This document shows positions 22,541-33,037 of a stretch of 64,000 nt of DNA, piece after piece; the stretch's first letter is position 1, and the number at the start of each line of letters is the position of its first letter. Position numbers and translations under genes: made by a program. The DNA comes from Viscum album (Eukaryota > Streptophyta > Magnoliopsida > Santalales > Viscaceae). Where the stretch lies: positions 1,349,814,356 through 1,349,878,355 of the forward strand of contig OY728128.1 of NCBI GenBank assembly GCA_963277665.1, written 5' to 3'. The notes under the pieces were generated by a model. It was not told the origin of the DNA and made no database searches. It saw nothing but the letters and a program-made list of their open reading frames with translations.

Positions 22541-24801
22541 TTTATTCATGAATAGTGAACTTACTATTGGATTATAGTTCTACTCATTCTTTTATATCAT
22601 CCAATTTTAATATAACTATTCAAACACCACCTCAAAATATGGAGGTTGAGTAATCTATATGAACCGAAAATGAGGAAATTATTCTATCCATAGTATATAA
22701 CTCATCCCTGGTTAATGTTTGTGGGATGAACTTCCTAGAAAATCTTTTTTCACTTACTTTGGTGGATTTTGATGCTATATTAGGGAATGGATTTACTACC
22801 TTTATACAAATCCAACATCTACTATCTGGAAAGGGAGGTCACTATTCACATATCAAGGAATCCTCTAATTGTGTACAAGTGTATAGAGGATGATAAATCT
22901 CCATCAGAATAATCATCTCAATAATTGATATTATTTCCTTATGAGTAAGCATATCTATCTCAAATGATTTAGAAAAGGATAAAATCATGCTCGAAGACAT
23001 GCCCATTCTGAGGTACTCCAAAAATTTGTTCCCTGAATAATTTCCTTATCTTTATCCCAACCAAAAAAAATGATTTCTCAGTTGAAAATATTTCGGAATC
23101 TTTTTCTATATCAAATTAACCTTATATAATAGACACCATTTAGTTGGATGAACTCAATATGCATTTACAGGATATGGACAAGGGTTTTATACGCCCGAGT
23201 GTTTCACTATGGGTTGCACCAATCATCTTTTTCAAGAAGAGGGATGATAAAAGTACCTATTCATTAATTATAATGAGCTCAATAAAATCATGATAAATAA
23301 CATGTATCCCCTTCCACAAAAGATATGTTTTTAAATATACTATGTGGGGACAATTATTTCTCCATGTTGGACCTTCAGTCAGGATATCACCAATTAAAGG
23401 TGATGAAGGAAGATATTCCAAATATTTCCATATGAACATGGTATGGAGGCTATGATTATATAGTGAGTCCCTTTAGACTCACTAATTCTTTATAATTTTT
23501 TATGGACCTAATTAATGGATTATTTAGTGATTACCTAGACAAATTCATGGTAGTCATTATTGAAATGTTTCTGAAATAATCCAATAGATATGAGGAATAC
23601 GAGGAGCATCGAAATACTATGATAATGACTTTTCAATTTGAGGAACAATATTCAATGTATAGTAAATGTGAGTTATGGATGGAGGAAGTGTCATTGTTTA
23701 GGAATGTAATAAACAATGAAGGGATATAAGTGCACATGTCCAAGTCAAAAGAAATCTATGAGTGTCCTTGGACAACATCTATAACAATGATCTATAGTTT
23801 CCTTGGTTTATCTAGGTTTTATCTATGATTTGTGATTAACTTATCATGACCTTCAAAAACACTACCCAAGATAAGTCCAAATGGATAAAAGTTTTTCTAG
23901 ACTAGTGAATGTGAATATTGATTTAAATAGTTTACAAACAAGCTTATCACTACACCAGTACTCACACTACTAACAAGTGGGAAAATCATTGTGGTGTATA
24001 ATGATGCATAAAAAAGATAATAAGATTTATACTAATTCAAAATGATAAAGTTATATCCTATTCCTCAAGGAAGTAGAAAATCCTTTAGAAAATATATCCC
24101 ATGCACGATATGGAGTAGGAAGTTGTGATCATTGCATTGAAAATCTAGAGGCACTATCTTTGTGGGGAGAAGTGTGAGATATATACAGATTATAAGTGAC
24201 TCAAATATATATTCGCATAGAAGTAGATTAATATATTCCAATGAATATGGTTAGTGCGCATTAAAGATTATGATTACTCAATCCACTACCATCCTGGAAA
24301 AGTGAATAAATTGTAATATGATCTATGTATAAACTATAATGCATCTTTATCAATGATGATAATTGAAAAGGTTCCAATCATTATATATTTTAAAAGGATA
24401 GAAATTGGAATTATTAAGGAAGGAACATCAAATGTTTCTTCTCAAATGATTCAACAACCATACATTATTGAGAAAATAAAGGATTCTTTATGAAATGATA
24501 TGGAAATTTAAAAGAAGGTTTAAGCCATGAGAAATGGGGAATACAAAGAGTTAAGACTGGATGAGGAATGACTCAAGGTATTTGGGTCATGGATTTGTGT
24601 ATTATCCAATCCAGATATAAAGAAAGATCCTCTGAAACATTTACATAAATATTCCATCTCTATTCATTCTAGGAGAATAAATTTTTATCAATAACTTTAA
24701 GAAAACTATTAGTGGTACTATACGAATTAGGAGATCTATAAATATAGAAAAAAATGCCTAGTATGTCAGCTAGTAAAATAGGATTAGAAAAGGTCTAAGG
24801 G
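22541..24801 (+). pseudogene. pol: Element B protease, RT, RNase H and integrase zinc domain (decayed)
   Basis: Domains appear in the expected order but with many stops and frameshifts. Protease: LLLDYSSTHSFISS at about 22565-22607, with the active-site motif changed from D-S-G to D-Y-S. RT: a block encoding GFIRPSVSLWVAPIIFFKK at about 23184-23240, then [13 protein letters not shown] (about 23378-23415). The place of F-I-D-D (about 23553) now reads IIEM. RNase H: the cDNA-matching stretch around 24170-24300, with remnants of YTDHK and YHPGK. Integrase HHCC region: about 24655-24770, including a degenerate CLVCQ. The frame then stops at array D. It cannot be functional. It continues at 53066. 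Confidence 0.75.
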
Positions 24802-24806
24802 GATTG
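24802..24806 (+). repeat. Target-site duplication of array D, left copy
   Basis: GATTG precedes the first LTR. GATGG follows the last LTR at 53061-53065. With one substitution these form a 5-bp duplication, and the flanking pieces of the B integrase line up across it. Confidence 0.7.
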
Positions 24807-26222
24807 TGTAACATCCCAAGTAAGTAATGAATAATAGATATTCTTATCTATGTCTATTTATGAATTAGATAGTGTTTTAGTGTCTTAAAATGAGAATAAA
24901 TCCAATCTTAAACATGGAATACACTAATATTTTTAAAAGATTGTTTTACTGCCTTTTGATGGAAACCCATTTTTAAATCAAACTTTTGACAACTTTATAA
25001 GATCTATTTGTAAAAATAAACTTATTCTTTATGATTGGGACATTTAAATTTACATTGGATAATTTTTTGGTAATTTTCTGACAAAGTTCATTTTTTAATG
25101 AATGGTCAAAAATATTGCATTTTACATCAAAACTATAATTTCATATAATTTAATTATATGGTTAGATTATATTTTTAATTTGTTTTAAAGTTTAAATAGA
25201 ATATATTTTTTCCATGTAATCCAATGGTGGTCATTGGGATTAATTTCACTTTGAAATTGGACATAAAATAGTGTCAATGTTTTGATATATTGTTTCACAA
25301 AAACAAGCTATTTTTTTGTGAAAGCGGGAATTAATTATTAAATTAATTAATTTAACTTATATTTTTTGAATTTTGTAAAATATAAATCATTTTTGAATTC
25401 GGAATATCAAATATAGATTATGGTGAATTTTTGGTATTTTTCTGAAAAACTGCAATATTTTATGAATAGTGAAACCACTAAGTGGTAGTTAAAAAACTAA
25501 TTTTTCATTTAAATGAATCTTTACCACTTCTGTGTTTTTAATTTCAAAAAATCTGACATACTTGGTTGTCATTAGGAAGTAAAATGCGGTTCAATGGGAA
25601 TAAAATAATTTTTTTTTGAATAGTAACTTTTACGTTTTTAATCGTGATTAGAGGTAATTAGTGTAATTTAAGGAAAAAATATTGTTTTAATAGTATTTAA
25701 TGACCTTGACACATGTCCTACCCTTCTTGGATGTGTCATGGACGACCAATACAATCCATGAGTCAACTTGGGGACTCCATGGAGCCACTTTGGTAGGAAA
25801 ATGACATTAATAACTTTTTATTTAATGTTAAAATTAAAATTTCACAAACATGTCTTGTTTTACTAAAAAAAATTAAATGGGGTTATACAAGTCATATTTT
25901 TTACTATAATTATTCATTATAAAGAAAAAAAATTTCCAACATCATGATATTTGTTTTATAATTTTTAGACATTAAATAAATTAAATTATTCATGACACCA
26001 TGATGATGCAGCAATTACCTCATTATTTAACGATTTAAATAAAATGAAAAGATAATGTAAAATATAATACAAACACTTGTAAAAACCCAATTGGATGGGT
26101 GTATTTCGAAATATTATCACCTTATCCTCCAAATATATAATTTTCGGACCTTTAAAATCCGAAAATCATTTTATAATAATGTAACCTTTTATAACTTTCC
26201 AAGAGTGCCCCTCCTCTCCATT

Positions 26223-26229
26223 TATAAAA
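26223..26229 (+). promoter_or_regulatory. TATA box, array D LTR1
   Basis: TATAAAA is followed by GGCCCCCACCTCTACCACC, 1,416 bp into the LTR. Conserved in all four LTRs. Start of transcription is expected near 26255, making about 2.1 kb of LTR sequence part of the RNA leader. Confidence 0.75.
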
Positions 26230-26574
26230 GGCCCCCACCTCTACCACCTTACCCACACCTCTCAAGCCTTTGGCTCGGCCAACCCCTGGCCATTTTGTCT
26301 CTAAACATCACTCTATTACTCCTAGAAGCCTCACTTTGGGCAGAAGTTTTTCCATGGAATCCATTGAGCTCAAATCAAAAGGAGTGACCCGTTTTAAAGT
26401 TAGTGTCTTCTCTGGTGTTCTTATGTTTTATTTTACTTTTCCAACCACCTAAACTCTTTTTATTCATTTCTTTTGTAACAACACCAGTATCTTCAATATA
26501 CTAGGATGTTGTTATAAGAATTATTCGAGCTAAACTTAAACACACCTTCATCTAATGGTTAAAGAGCATATTGT

Positions 26575-26606
26575 TTCCGTGGATGGTGAATTTCTGAATC
26601 ACGGAA
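26575..26606 (+). promoter_or_regulatory. Leader hairpin 1, array D LTR1
   Basis: TTCCGTG ... CACGGAA, a 7-bp perfect stem with an 18-nt loop. LTR2-4 have CACGAAA on the right arm, so the stem is imperfect there. A diverged equivalent with TCACGAAATGAT occurs on the minus strand in element C (about 10990-11025). Confidence 0.45.
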
Positions 26607-26944
26607 TGATGATTGTTCAATATTTTTATAACACATTCAAAGGTGGCCATTAAGATGAAACTATATTTATATATGATATATAATATGTTTATGTTTTCCT
26701 TAAGCTTCTGTATTTTTCATTTTTGTCATACCTTTATTGTTTCCATTATGGGTAAACACGATATCTTCATTTTAGGAAGTGTGGACTACCGCCCCCTCAA
26801 AGTGATTTGATTCGTTAATGCCATATATGGGATTTATAAAGGATGGAGTTAATGATATTATATATGATATTATACTGTAATTATAATATACCTTTATATA
26901 ATTATGATTCCATTTCATAAAATTTGAAATAGAAATGAAAGTAG

Positions 26945-26982
26945 CGTTCATGCGTACGTACGGCTTACCGTCTCCATGAACG
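26945..26982 (+). promoter_or_regulatory. Conserved LTR hairpin island, array D LTR1
   Basis: CGTTCATG and CATGAACG form an 8-bp perfect stem around a 22-nt loop that begins CGTACGTACGGC. It lies about 690 bp downstream of the expected start, inside the RNA leader, and is one of few G+C-rich points. Copies are at 35177-35214, 43404-43441 and 51637-51674, and on the minus strand in element C. Confidence 0.6.
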
Positions 26983-27200
26983 GTTCATTTCATTTCTTTC
27001 CTCTAAATGTTATGTAATATTATTAATGCATGTAAATACTGGATATATATGATATATATGATATCTACATCGTGAATATAACTCTGGATATAATGGATAC
27101 ATGAACAACTTGTAATTATAAAAAGTTTATTTTTGACTCAAGTACCAATGATCTTTAAAATTATCGTTATTAACTTAAATAATTACATAGAGTTCATGAT

Positions 27201-27407
27201 ATGGTAATAAGTGATATAAAAGGAATAATGCACTTTAAAAAGTTTCTTAAGAAAGTAGTAATTAACTCAAGTTTATTATTCAAGATATTAAAGAATGATC
27301 GAGTCTTGTCGGATACGAGGTATGGGACTTCGTCTCAATCTCCTTTCATTGAGGCATATTATGTTTTATACACAACTTTCTTTTATACAGTGTATAAACC
27401 CCTTTGA
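27201..27407 (+). other. Small leader open frame in LTR1 (68 codons), also open in LTR2 and LTR3
   Basis: The frame starts MVISDIKGIM and ends TVYKPL. The equivalents 35427-35633 and 43660-43866 have the same length. In LTR4 the frame is shifted near 51997. Most differences between copies change the amino acid, so there is no sign of protein-level constraint. The 3' third overlaps the hairpin TTATACAC ... GTGTATAA (27366-27397), which is intact in all four LTRs and may be what is conserved. Not claimed as a gene. Confidence 0.3.
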
Positions 27408-28370
27408 CTTTTACGTTTATTCAAAAGGAAACATTTTTATACGAAGATTTTACTAAACGAAAAAAGGAAATGTTTTTTTGTCGTACGTATGCGGCGACAA
27501 CCACTTCTCCGCCACTGTGACCATTATTTGAGCTTCGGCTTCCTCTACAAGCCATAACTTTTTAAAAAAAATGAAAAATAAATACCATGTTTTAATTTTG
27601 TTTTATTTTGGTATTAAAAATGGTTTTCATAATGTTTTTATATCAATGTGTTGTTTTGATATCTTGTGATTGAAAAGTGGAAATGTTATGTTTCCTTTAT
27701 GCATGTTTTATGTGATACAATTATGTTATGGTTCTTGGGCATTGTTTTGAAGACAAGTGGTTCCATGATAAACGAAGGGCGGGTGGGCCCGATATTGCTC
27801 TCCAATGCATTGGGTAATGCAAAGGAGTTGAACTTTAAGGTTTCTCCAAAGAGATTTAGGGAATATACTATGATGGGTATTCCAAATGTAACCATGAGGG
27901 TTACTCCCTACGTAAGAATGTTATGAATGCCTCAAGTTACCTTTATGTCTTATGATTTATATGATTTATTCACGATTTGATGAGGTATGTTAAAATGCTT
28001 ATGGTTTATGAGTAAAGTATTATTTCATACATGGAATAATGTATTCATTTCGTAGTTTTATATCCCTTACTGATCTTTTTATGCTCATCCCACGTTTTTG
28101 AAATGTTTTTTCACATGTCAAGGAAAAGTTACATGATGTGATGATAGGGTCAAATAAGTGTCATGATAGAATCCATGTTTTGTTTTAAATATGTTTCTAT
28201 TGATGGGAAAAAATGAATATTTTCTTTTATGTAACAACTTTGTTTAAATGTGGAATGTAATGCATGATTTATTATCTAATTATCTAAAACTCTAAACCTG
28301 AAAAGATCCTCAATGTGTGATCTTGTAATAACTCAAGATTAAGTAATGTTTAAGTTTGGGGCCTTATAGT

Positions 28371-28382
28371 TGGTATCAGAGG
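28371..28382 (+). promoter_or_regulatory. Primer-binding site, array D unit 1
   Basis: TGGTATCAGAGG, 11 of 12 bases complementary to the 3' end of initiator tRNA-Met, starting 2 bp after LTR1. Confidence 0.85.
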
Positions 28383-28514
28383 TCGGTTTAGATAACTTTA
28401 GGAGTTAGAAATCTATTAAATGATTATCCAGAAATATTTTTTTTATTGTCAAATTGAAATGATATAGAATTTTAATATTACCATGTTGCTTCATCTAAGA
28501 CATGTTTGTTTAGA

Positions 28515-29947
28515 ATGGTTTTCCGTAGAGGAAATAGGGAAGCAGTTCTAGGAAGGTATACAGAAGGAAATGACTTTCTGAATCTGCATCATGAGATCGT
28601 CGGAATTGGAACTGAACAGTTTGTTGCAGTAATGGCACAGTTGACTCAAGCGATAAATGGTGGTGGTATCCATGCATGAGATCAGCCAGATCAACCGCAG
28701 AGGAACATGTTAGTGGTGGAACATTTCATGAGGCAACATCCCCCATCATTCAGAGGATCATCTGACCCTATTCTAGGTGAAGGGTGGATTAAAATACTGG
28801 AAAAGATTTTTAATTTCATGGGGTGTTCATACAATCAAAAGGTTAGTCTTGTTATTTACCATTTGGAGGGTGAAGCAGATCAGTGGTGGTTGATGGTTGA
28901 AAATATCAAGGACGCTGATGAGATTGATGCTCCCAATTGGGATGAATTCAAAGGTATGTTTCCTAAGAAGTATTTTCCTAAGGCTGTTCGAATTGGGATG
29001 GAAAAACAATTCCTAGATTTGAGGCAAGAGGAAGACTCATTGGCTACCTATGAAGAAAGGTTCACTCGATTGGAAAGTTATGGTACAAATTTTATCTGAG
29101 ACCTTGATAGTAAAATCAATAGTTTTTACTCAGGATTAAAGCCAAAATATCGAAGGGCTTTAGCTTCTCATGAGTTCAAAAGTTATGAAAAGCTTGTTCG
29201 ATGTGCTGAGAATTTTGAAATGGAGTTTTTCGATGATCAAGTTTTCTATAACATCAAGTAGAAGTGGAGAGTGAGGTCATAGGAGAAAGGAAAGAATTCT
29301 TCCAAAAGGTCTGATTGTAAGAAAACTAAGTTTCCAGTTTGTGATAAATATTGTAAAAGGCATACTGGGGAATGTCTTCTGAATTCGGAAAAGTGCTATT
29401 GATTTCGTAAGATGGGACATAAGGCTCATGATTTCACGGAAAAAGATCATGGTGATGGTAAGACCAAATTTGATTTATAGTTAATGAAATATTTTAAGTG
29501 CAATGAGATGGGTCACTATAAAAATGAGTGTCTAACAAAGAGCTCAAGTGATGGAAAGCAGAGAGAATACAAGCAGATAGGGGTGGTGAAATCCTTTGCA
29601 AATACTTCAGTAGATGTCAGGCCATCAAATGAAGTGGTATCAGGTACTTTGTTTTTTTAGATTATGCCAGTGTGTGGTTTGATTCGGGGTCTACAGATTC
29701 TTTCATCTCATAAAACGTTTCTAGTAAAATGGGAATACCATCTCAAGAAATGACTCATGATCTTGTGGTAAAAACACCTGGGGGAAATGTTGAGGAAAAA
29801 ATAATTTTTAAGAATATTCTTATCCTTATCCTTGGAAAGAACCTACTTGAAAACCATATTGTTTTACCTCTAGTAGAGTTTGATGTTATCCTGGGTATGG
29901 ATTGGCTCTCTATTTACCATGATAAGATTGACTGTAGAGTTAAATAA
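28515..29947 (+). pseudogene. gag-pro: Array D unit 1 gag and protease (broken)
   Basis: The start ATG at 28515 (MVFRRGNREAVLG) is the first in frame after the leader and is kept in all three units. The capsid domain is at 28707-29099 (LEGEADQWWLM, FPKKYFPKAVR, YEERFTRLE), the Retrotrans_gag pattern. Knuckle 1 is damaged (CDKYCKRHTGEC). Knuckle 2 has a stop and has lost its last Cys. Knuckle 3 (FKCNEMGHYKNEC) has lost its first Cys. The protease active site is WFDSGSTDSFIS at about 29680-29710. In-frame stops shared with units 2 and 3 are TGA 28677-28679, TAG 29280-29282 and TAA 29711-29713. Private to this unit are the TGA after NFI (29097-29099), a TAG in the FYNIK stretch (about 29259), and a 4-bp deletion in the T-run near 29655 that shifts frame. 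Confidence 0.85.
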
Positions 29948-31549
29948 GTTTATTTTTATAAAGACTCTCAGTTTGTGTATAAGAATGAACCCTTACTATT
30001 GATAACATATCAAGAGGTCAAGAAACATGGAAAAGATAGAAATGAATGTCACCTTGCACATATTGTTGAAAAAAAGGGAACTGTTCAGATTAATGATGTG
30101 CTAGTGGTAAATGAGCATCCTGATGTTTTTCCGGATTAGTTTCCTGGAATAATACCAGATCATGAAGTTGAGTTTACAGTTGACTTAGTTCCTGATGCTA
30201 AGACAATTTGAAAACCCCCTTATCGAATGGCTCAAACTGAACTTTTAGAGTTGAAGGAGAAATTGAATGATTTATTAGATAAAGGTTTCATTCGACCTAG
30301 CACTTCACCATGGGGTGCTCTTGTTTTATTTTTTAAAAAGAAAGATGGTTCTATGAGAATTTTCATTGATTATAGAGCCTTGAATAACATCATTGTTAAG
30401 AAAAAATATCTTTTGCCTCATATTGATGATTTGTTTCATCAGCTCCAGGGAGCTCAGTTTTTTTCATAGATTGACCTGAGATCGGGGTACCATCAGTTGA
30501 AGGTAAAGGAAGCAGATATTCTGAAGACCATGTTTCGAACAAGATATGGCAATTATGAATTTGTAGTAATGCCTTTTGGGCTAACCAATGCACCTATTGT
30601 ATTCATGGACCTTATGAATAGAATTTTCCATGAGTTCTTGGATAAGTTTTTGGTTTTTTTCATTGATGATATTTTGGTGTTTTCTTAAATTAAAGAAAAG
30701 CATGAAAGACATTTAAGGGTTATTTTGAAAACCTTAAAAGAATAGAAATTGTATGGGAAATTTAGAAAGTGTGATTTTTGGTTGCAAAAAATTTCTTTCC
30801 TTGGTCACATTGTTTCTCAGGATGGGATAACAATTGATCCTGCAAAAAACAATGTTTGTTGAAGAATGGCCAAGACCCATAAATGTAACTGAGATTCGTA
30901 TTTTTCTTGGTTTTGCAGGCTATTATCGAAGGTTTGTTAGAAATTTTTCATGGTTATCTTTTCCAATGACTAAGCTTACTCGGAAGGGTGTTAAGTTTAT
31001 CTGGGCAAAGAATGTGATGATTGTTTTCAAGAATTGAAATGAAGATTGGTGAATCCTCCAGTTTTGGAACTACCTTCCAGGAATGGGGAGTTTGTTATCT
31101 AAAGTGATTCTTTATTGAAAGTACATGGTTGCATCCTAATGCAGAATGATCAGGTAATTGCTTATGCTTCACGTCAGTTGAAAACTCATGAGGTAAATTA
31201 CCCTACACATGATTTGGAATTAGCTGTTGTTGTTTTCACTTTAAAAATTTGGAGGCATCATTTTTATGGAGTAAAGTGTGAAATATATACCAATCAAAAA
31301 AGTTTAAAGTATATATTCACTCAGAATGAATTAAACATGAGACAGAGAAGATGGATAGAATTAATCAAGGATTATTTTTGTAAAATTCATTACCATCTGG
31401 GAAAATCAAATAAAGTGGATGATGCTTTGAGTCGAAAAATTAATGATTCATTAACAATGTTACGTTTGGAACGTGGTCCTTTGGTTAAGGATTTGATAAA
31501 TTTTGGCATAGAAGTTGTTGGTGAAGGATTTCCTTATGTTTTGTTTTAG
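29948..31549 (+). pseudogene. pol (RT-RH): Array D unit 1 RT and RNase H (broken)
   Basis: RT blocks are [23 protein letters not shown] (about 30284-30350), a YHQLKV block, [12 protein letters not shown], and catalytic F-I-D-D at 30659-30670. The thumb has [12 protein letters not shown] (about 30903-30940). RNase H appears as [20 protein letters not shown] and [11 protein letters not shown] (31160-31320). Stops private to this unit include PD-stop-FPG near 30137, a TGA near 30209, and a TAG after FFS near 30467. The VFS-stop at 30686-30688 is shared with unit 3 but not unit 2. The 1-bp deletion before GTGATGATTG (about 31010), which ends the frame at 31037, is shared by all units, as is TAG 31547-31549. 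This unit keeps SRQL (CAG) where units 2 and 3 have TAG. Confidence 0.85.
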
Positions 31550-32986
31550 CTATCAGTGAAATCTTCTCTATCAGATAGAATTAAGCAAGCACAGAAGCAA
31601 GACAGCGAGTTGCAGAAAAAGGTAGAGCTATTTCAGAAGTGTAAGTTGCCTGAATTGAACCTTGATAATGATTGTTTTTTGAGATTTGGGAAGAAATTTA
31701 GTGTGCCTTGTGATTCACATTTGAAGATAGAGTTGTTATGTGGAGCTCATAGTTCTCCATTTTTAGTTCATATAGGTAGTACTATGATGTATAGAGATCT
31801 TCGAGAGTATTACTGGTGGGACAGAATGAAAAGGGATATTGCTTATTTTACTATGAAGTGTTTGACTTGTCAACAGGTAAAAGCAGAGTGGAAGTTACCG
31901 AAAGGGATGCTTCAGCCATTACCAGTACCAGAGTGGAAATGGGAGAATATATCCATGGACTTCGTTGTGGGATTGCCGAAGAAACCTTGAGATAATAATG
32001 CAATCTGGGTTATTGTTGATCGCTTGACAAAATCTGCTCATTTCCTTAGTATACGATATACTTTTTCCCTAGATCAACTTTCCCATTTGTATCTTAAAGA
32101 GATAGTTAGGTTACATGGAGTTCCTCTCTCTTTTGTATCTGATCGTGATCCCATGTTTACTTCTAACTTTTGGAAAGGCCTTCAGAAGTTATTGGGTACT
32201 GAATTAAATTTTAGTACAGATTTTCATCCTCAATCAGATGGGAATTCAAAACGAACAATTTAGACTTTGGAGGATATGCTACGTGCTTGTTCGATGGATT
32301 ATCAGGGAAGTTGGAACCAACGTCTTTCTTTGGTTGAGTTTTCTTATAATAACAGTTTTCATTCCAGTATACAGATGGCACCATTTGAGGAATTATATGG
32401 GAAGCGGTGTCGAACTCCAGCTTTCTGGGATGAAGTGGGTGAAAGTGAGTTGATGGGACCGGAATTGGTAGAAGAGTTGGCAGAAAAAGTTCAGCTGATA
32501 CAGAAACACATGAGAACATCTCAGAGCATGCAGAAGAGTTATGCGGACAACAGGAGGAAGGGTCTCTCTTTTGAGGTAGGTGATCATGTTTTTCTCAAAG
32601 TCTCACCATGGAAATGTGTGATGCGATTTGGTAAGAAAGGAAAGTTGAGTCCACGGTTCATTGGACCATATGAAATTATGGAGAGAGTTGGATCAGTTGC
32701 ATACCGAGTGGCTTTACCTCCGTGTTTATCTTAGGTACACAATGTTTTTAATGTTTCAATGTTAAGGAAGTACATGCCAGATCCATCTCATGTTTTGAGT
32801 CCTGAGGTAGTTCAATTAGAAGGCAATTTATCTTATGAGGAACAACCGGTCCAAATTATTGACCATAGGGAGCAAGTGTTGCGAAATAAGGTGATTCATC
32901 AACTAAAGGTTTTGTGTAAAAACCACATGAGTGAAGAGGCAACATGGGAATCAGAAAATGAAATGAGGGCTAAATACTCCCACTAA
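31550..32986 (+). pseudogene. pol (IN-CHD): Array D unit 1 integrase and chromodomain (broken)
   Basis: HHCC zinc domain at about 31748-31880 with HSSPFLVHIG and CLTCQQVK. The catalytic core has aspartates in [10 protein letters not shown] and VSDRDPMF. The codon for the third acidic residue is AAA (Lys) at 32249-32251, in the sequence [11 protein letters not shown] 32261-32263 and TAG 32732-32734 are shared with the other units, and a private TGA follows GLPKKP (about 31988). The GPY/F module is at about 32649-32690 (LSPRFIGPYEIM). The chromodomain is at about 32846-32983, with Cys (VLCKNH) where element A has Trp. Confidence 0.86.
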
Positions 32987-33000
32987 TTCGATAAGTAAAT

Positions 33001-33037
33001 AAATTGCGGGGACGAAATTTTCTAAAAGGGGGAAGGA
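33001..33037 (+). promoter_or_regulatory. Pre-PPT hairpin and polypurine tract, array D unit 1
   Basis: AAATTGCGGGGACGAAATTT (33001-33020) can fold into a stem with a GGGGA loop. The purine run AAAAGGGGGAAGGA (33024-33037) abuts LTR2 and would prime plus-strand DNA. Confidence 0.75.

Larger units (their letters stand above)
24807..28368 (+). repeat. Array D LTR1
   Basis: It is 3,562 bp. U3 runs to about 26250 (TATA box 26223-26229), with R and U5 to 28368. Compared with LTR2-4 it carries many private differences, for example AGTGTCTTAAA for AGAGGCTTAAA near 24872, CATGAGTCAACTTGGGGACTCC for CATGGGTCAACTTGGGGACCCC near 25758, and ATACAATT for ATACGATT near 27716. It is the only LTR in which both the 26575-26606 and 26945-26982 hairpins have perfect arms. 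Confidence 0.93.

Noticed and set aside
26530..26640. tRNA-like segment in the D leader (TCTAATGGTTAAAGAGC then GCCTCACG)
   Set aside because: It resembles a D-arm, but there is no B-box match at tRNA spacing and no cloverleaf.
27666..27926. 86-codon frame near the end of LTR1
   Set aside because: It is broken in LTR2-4 and no protein family is recognised.
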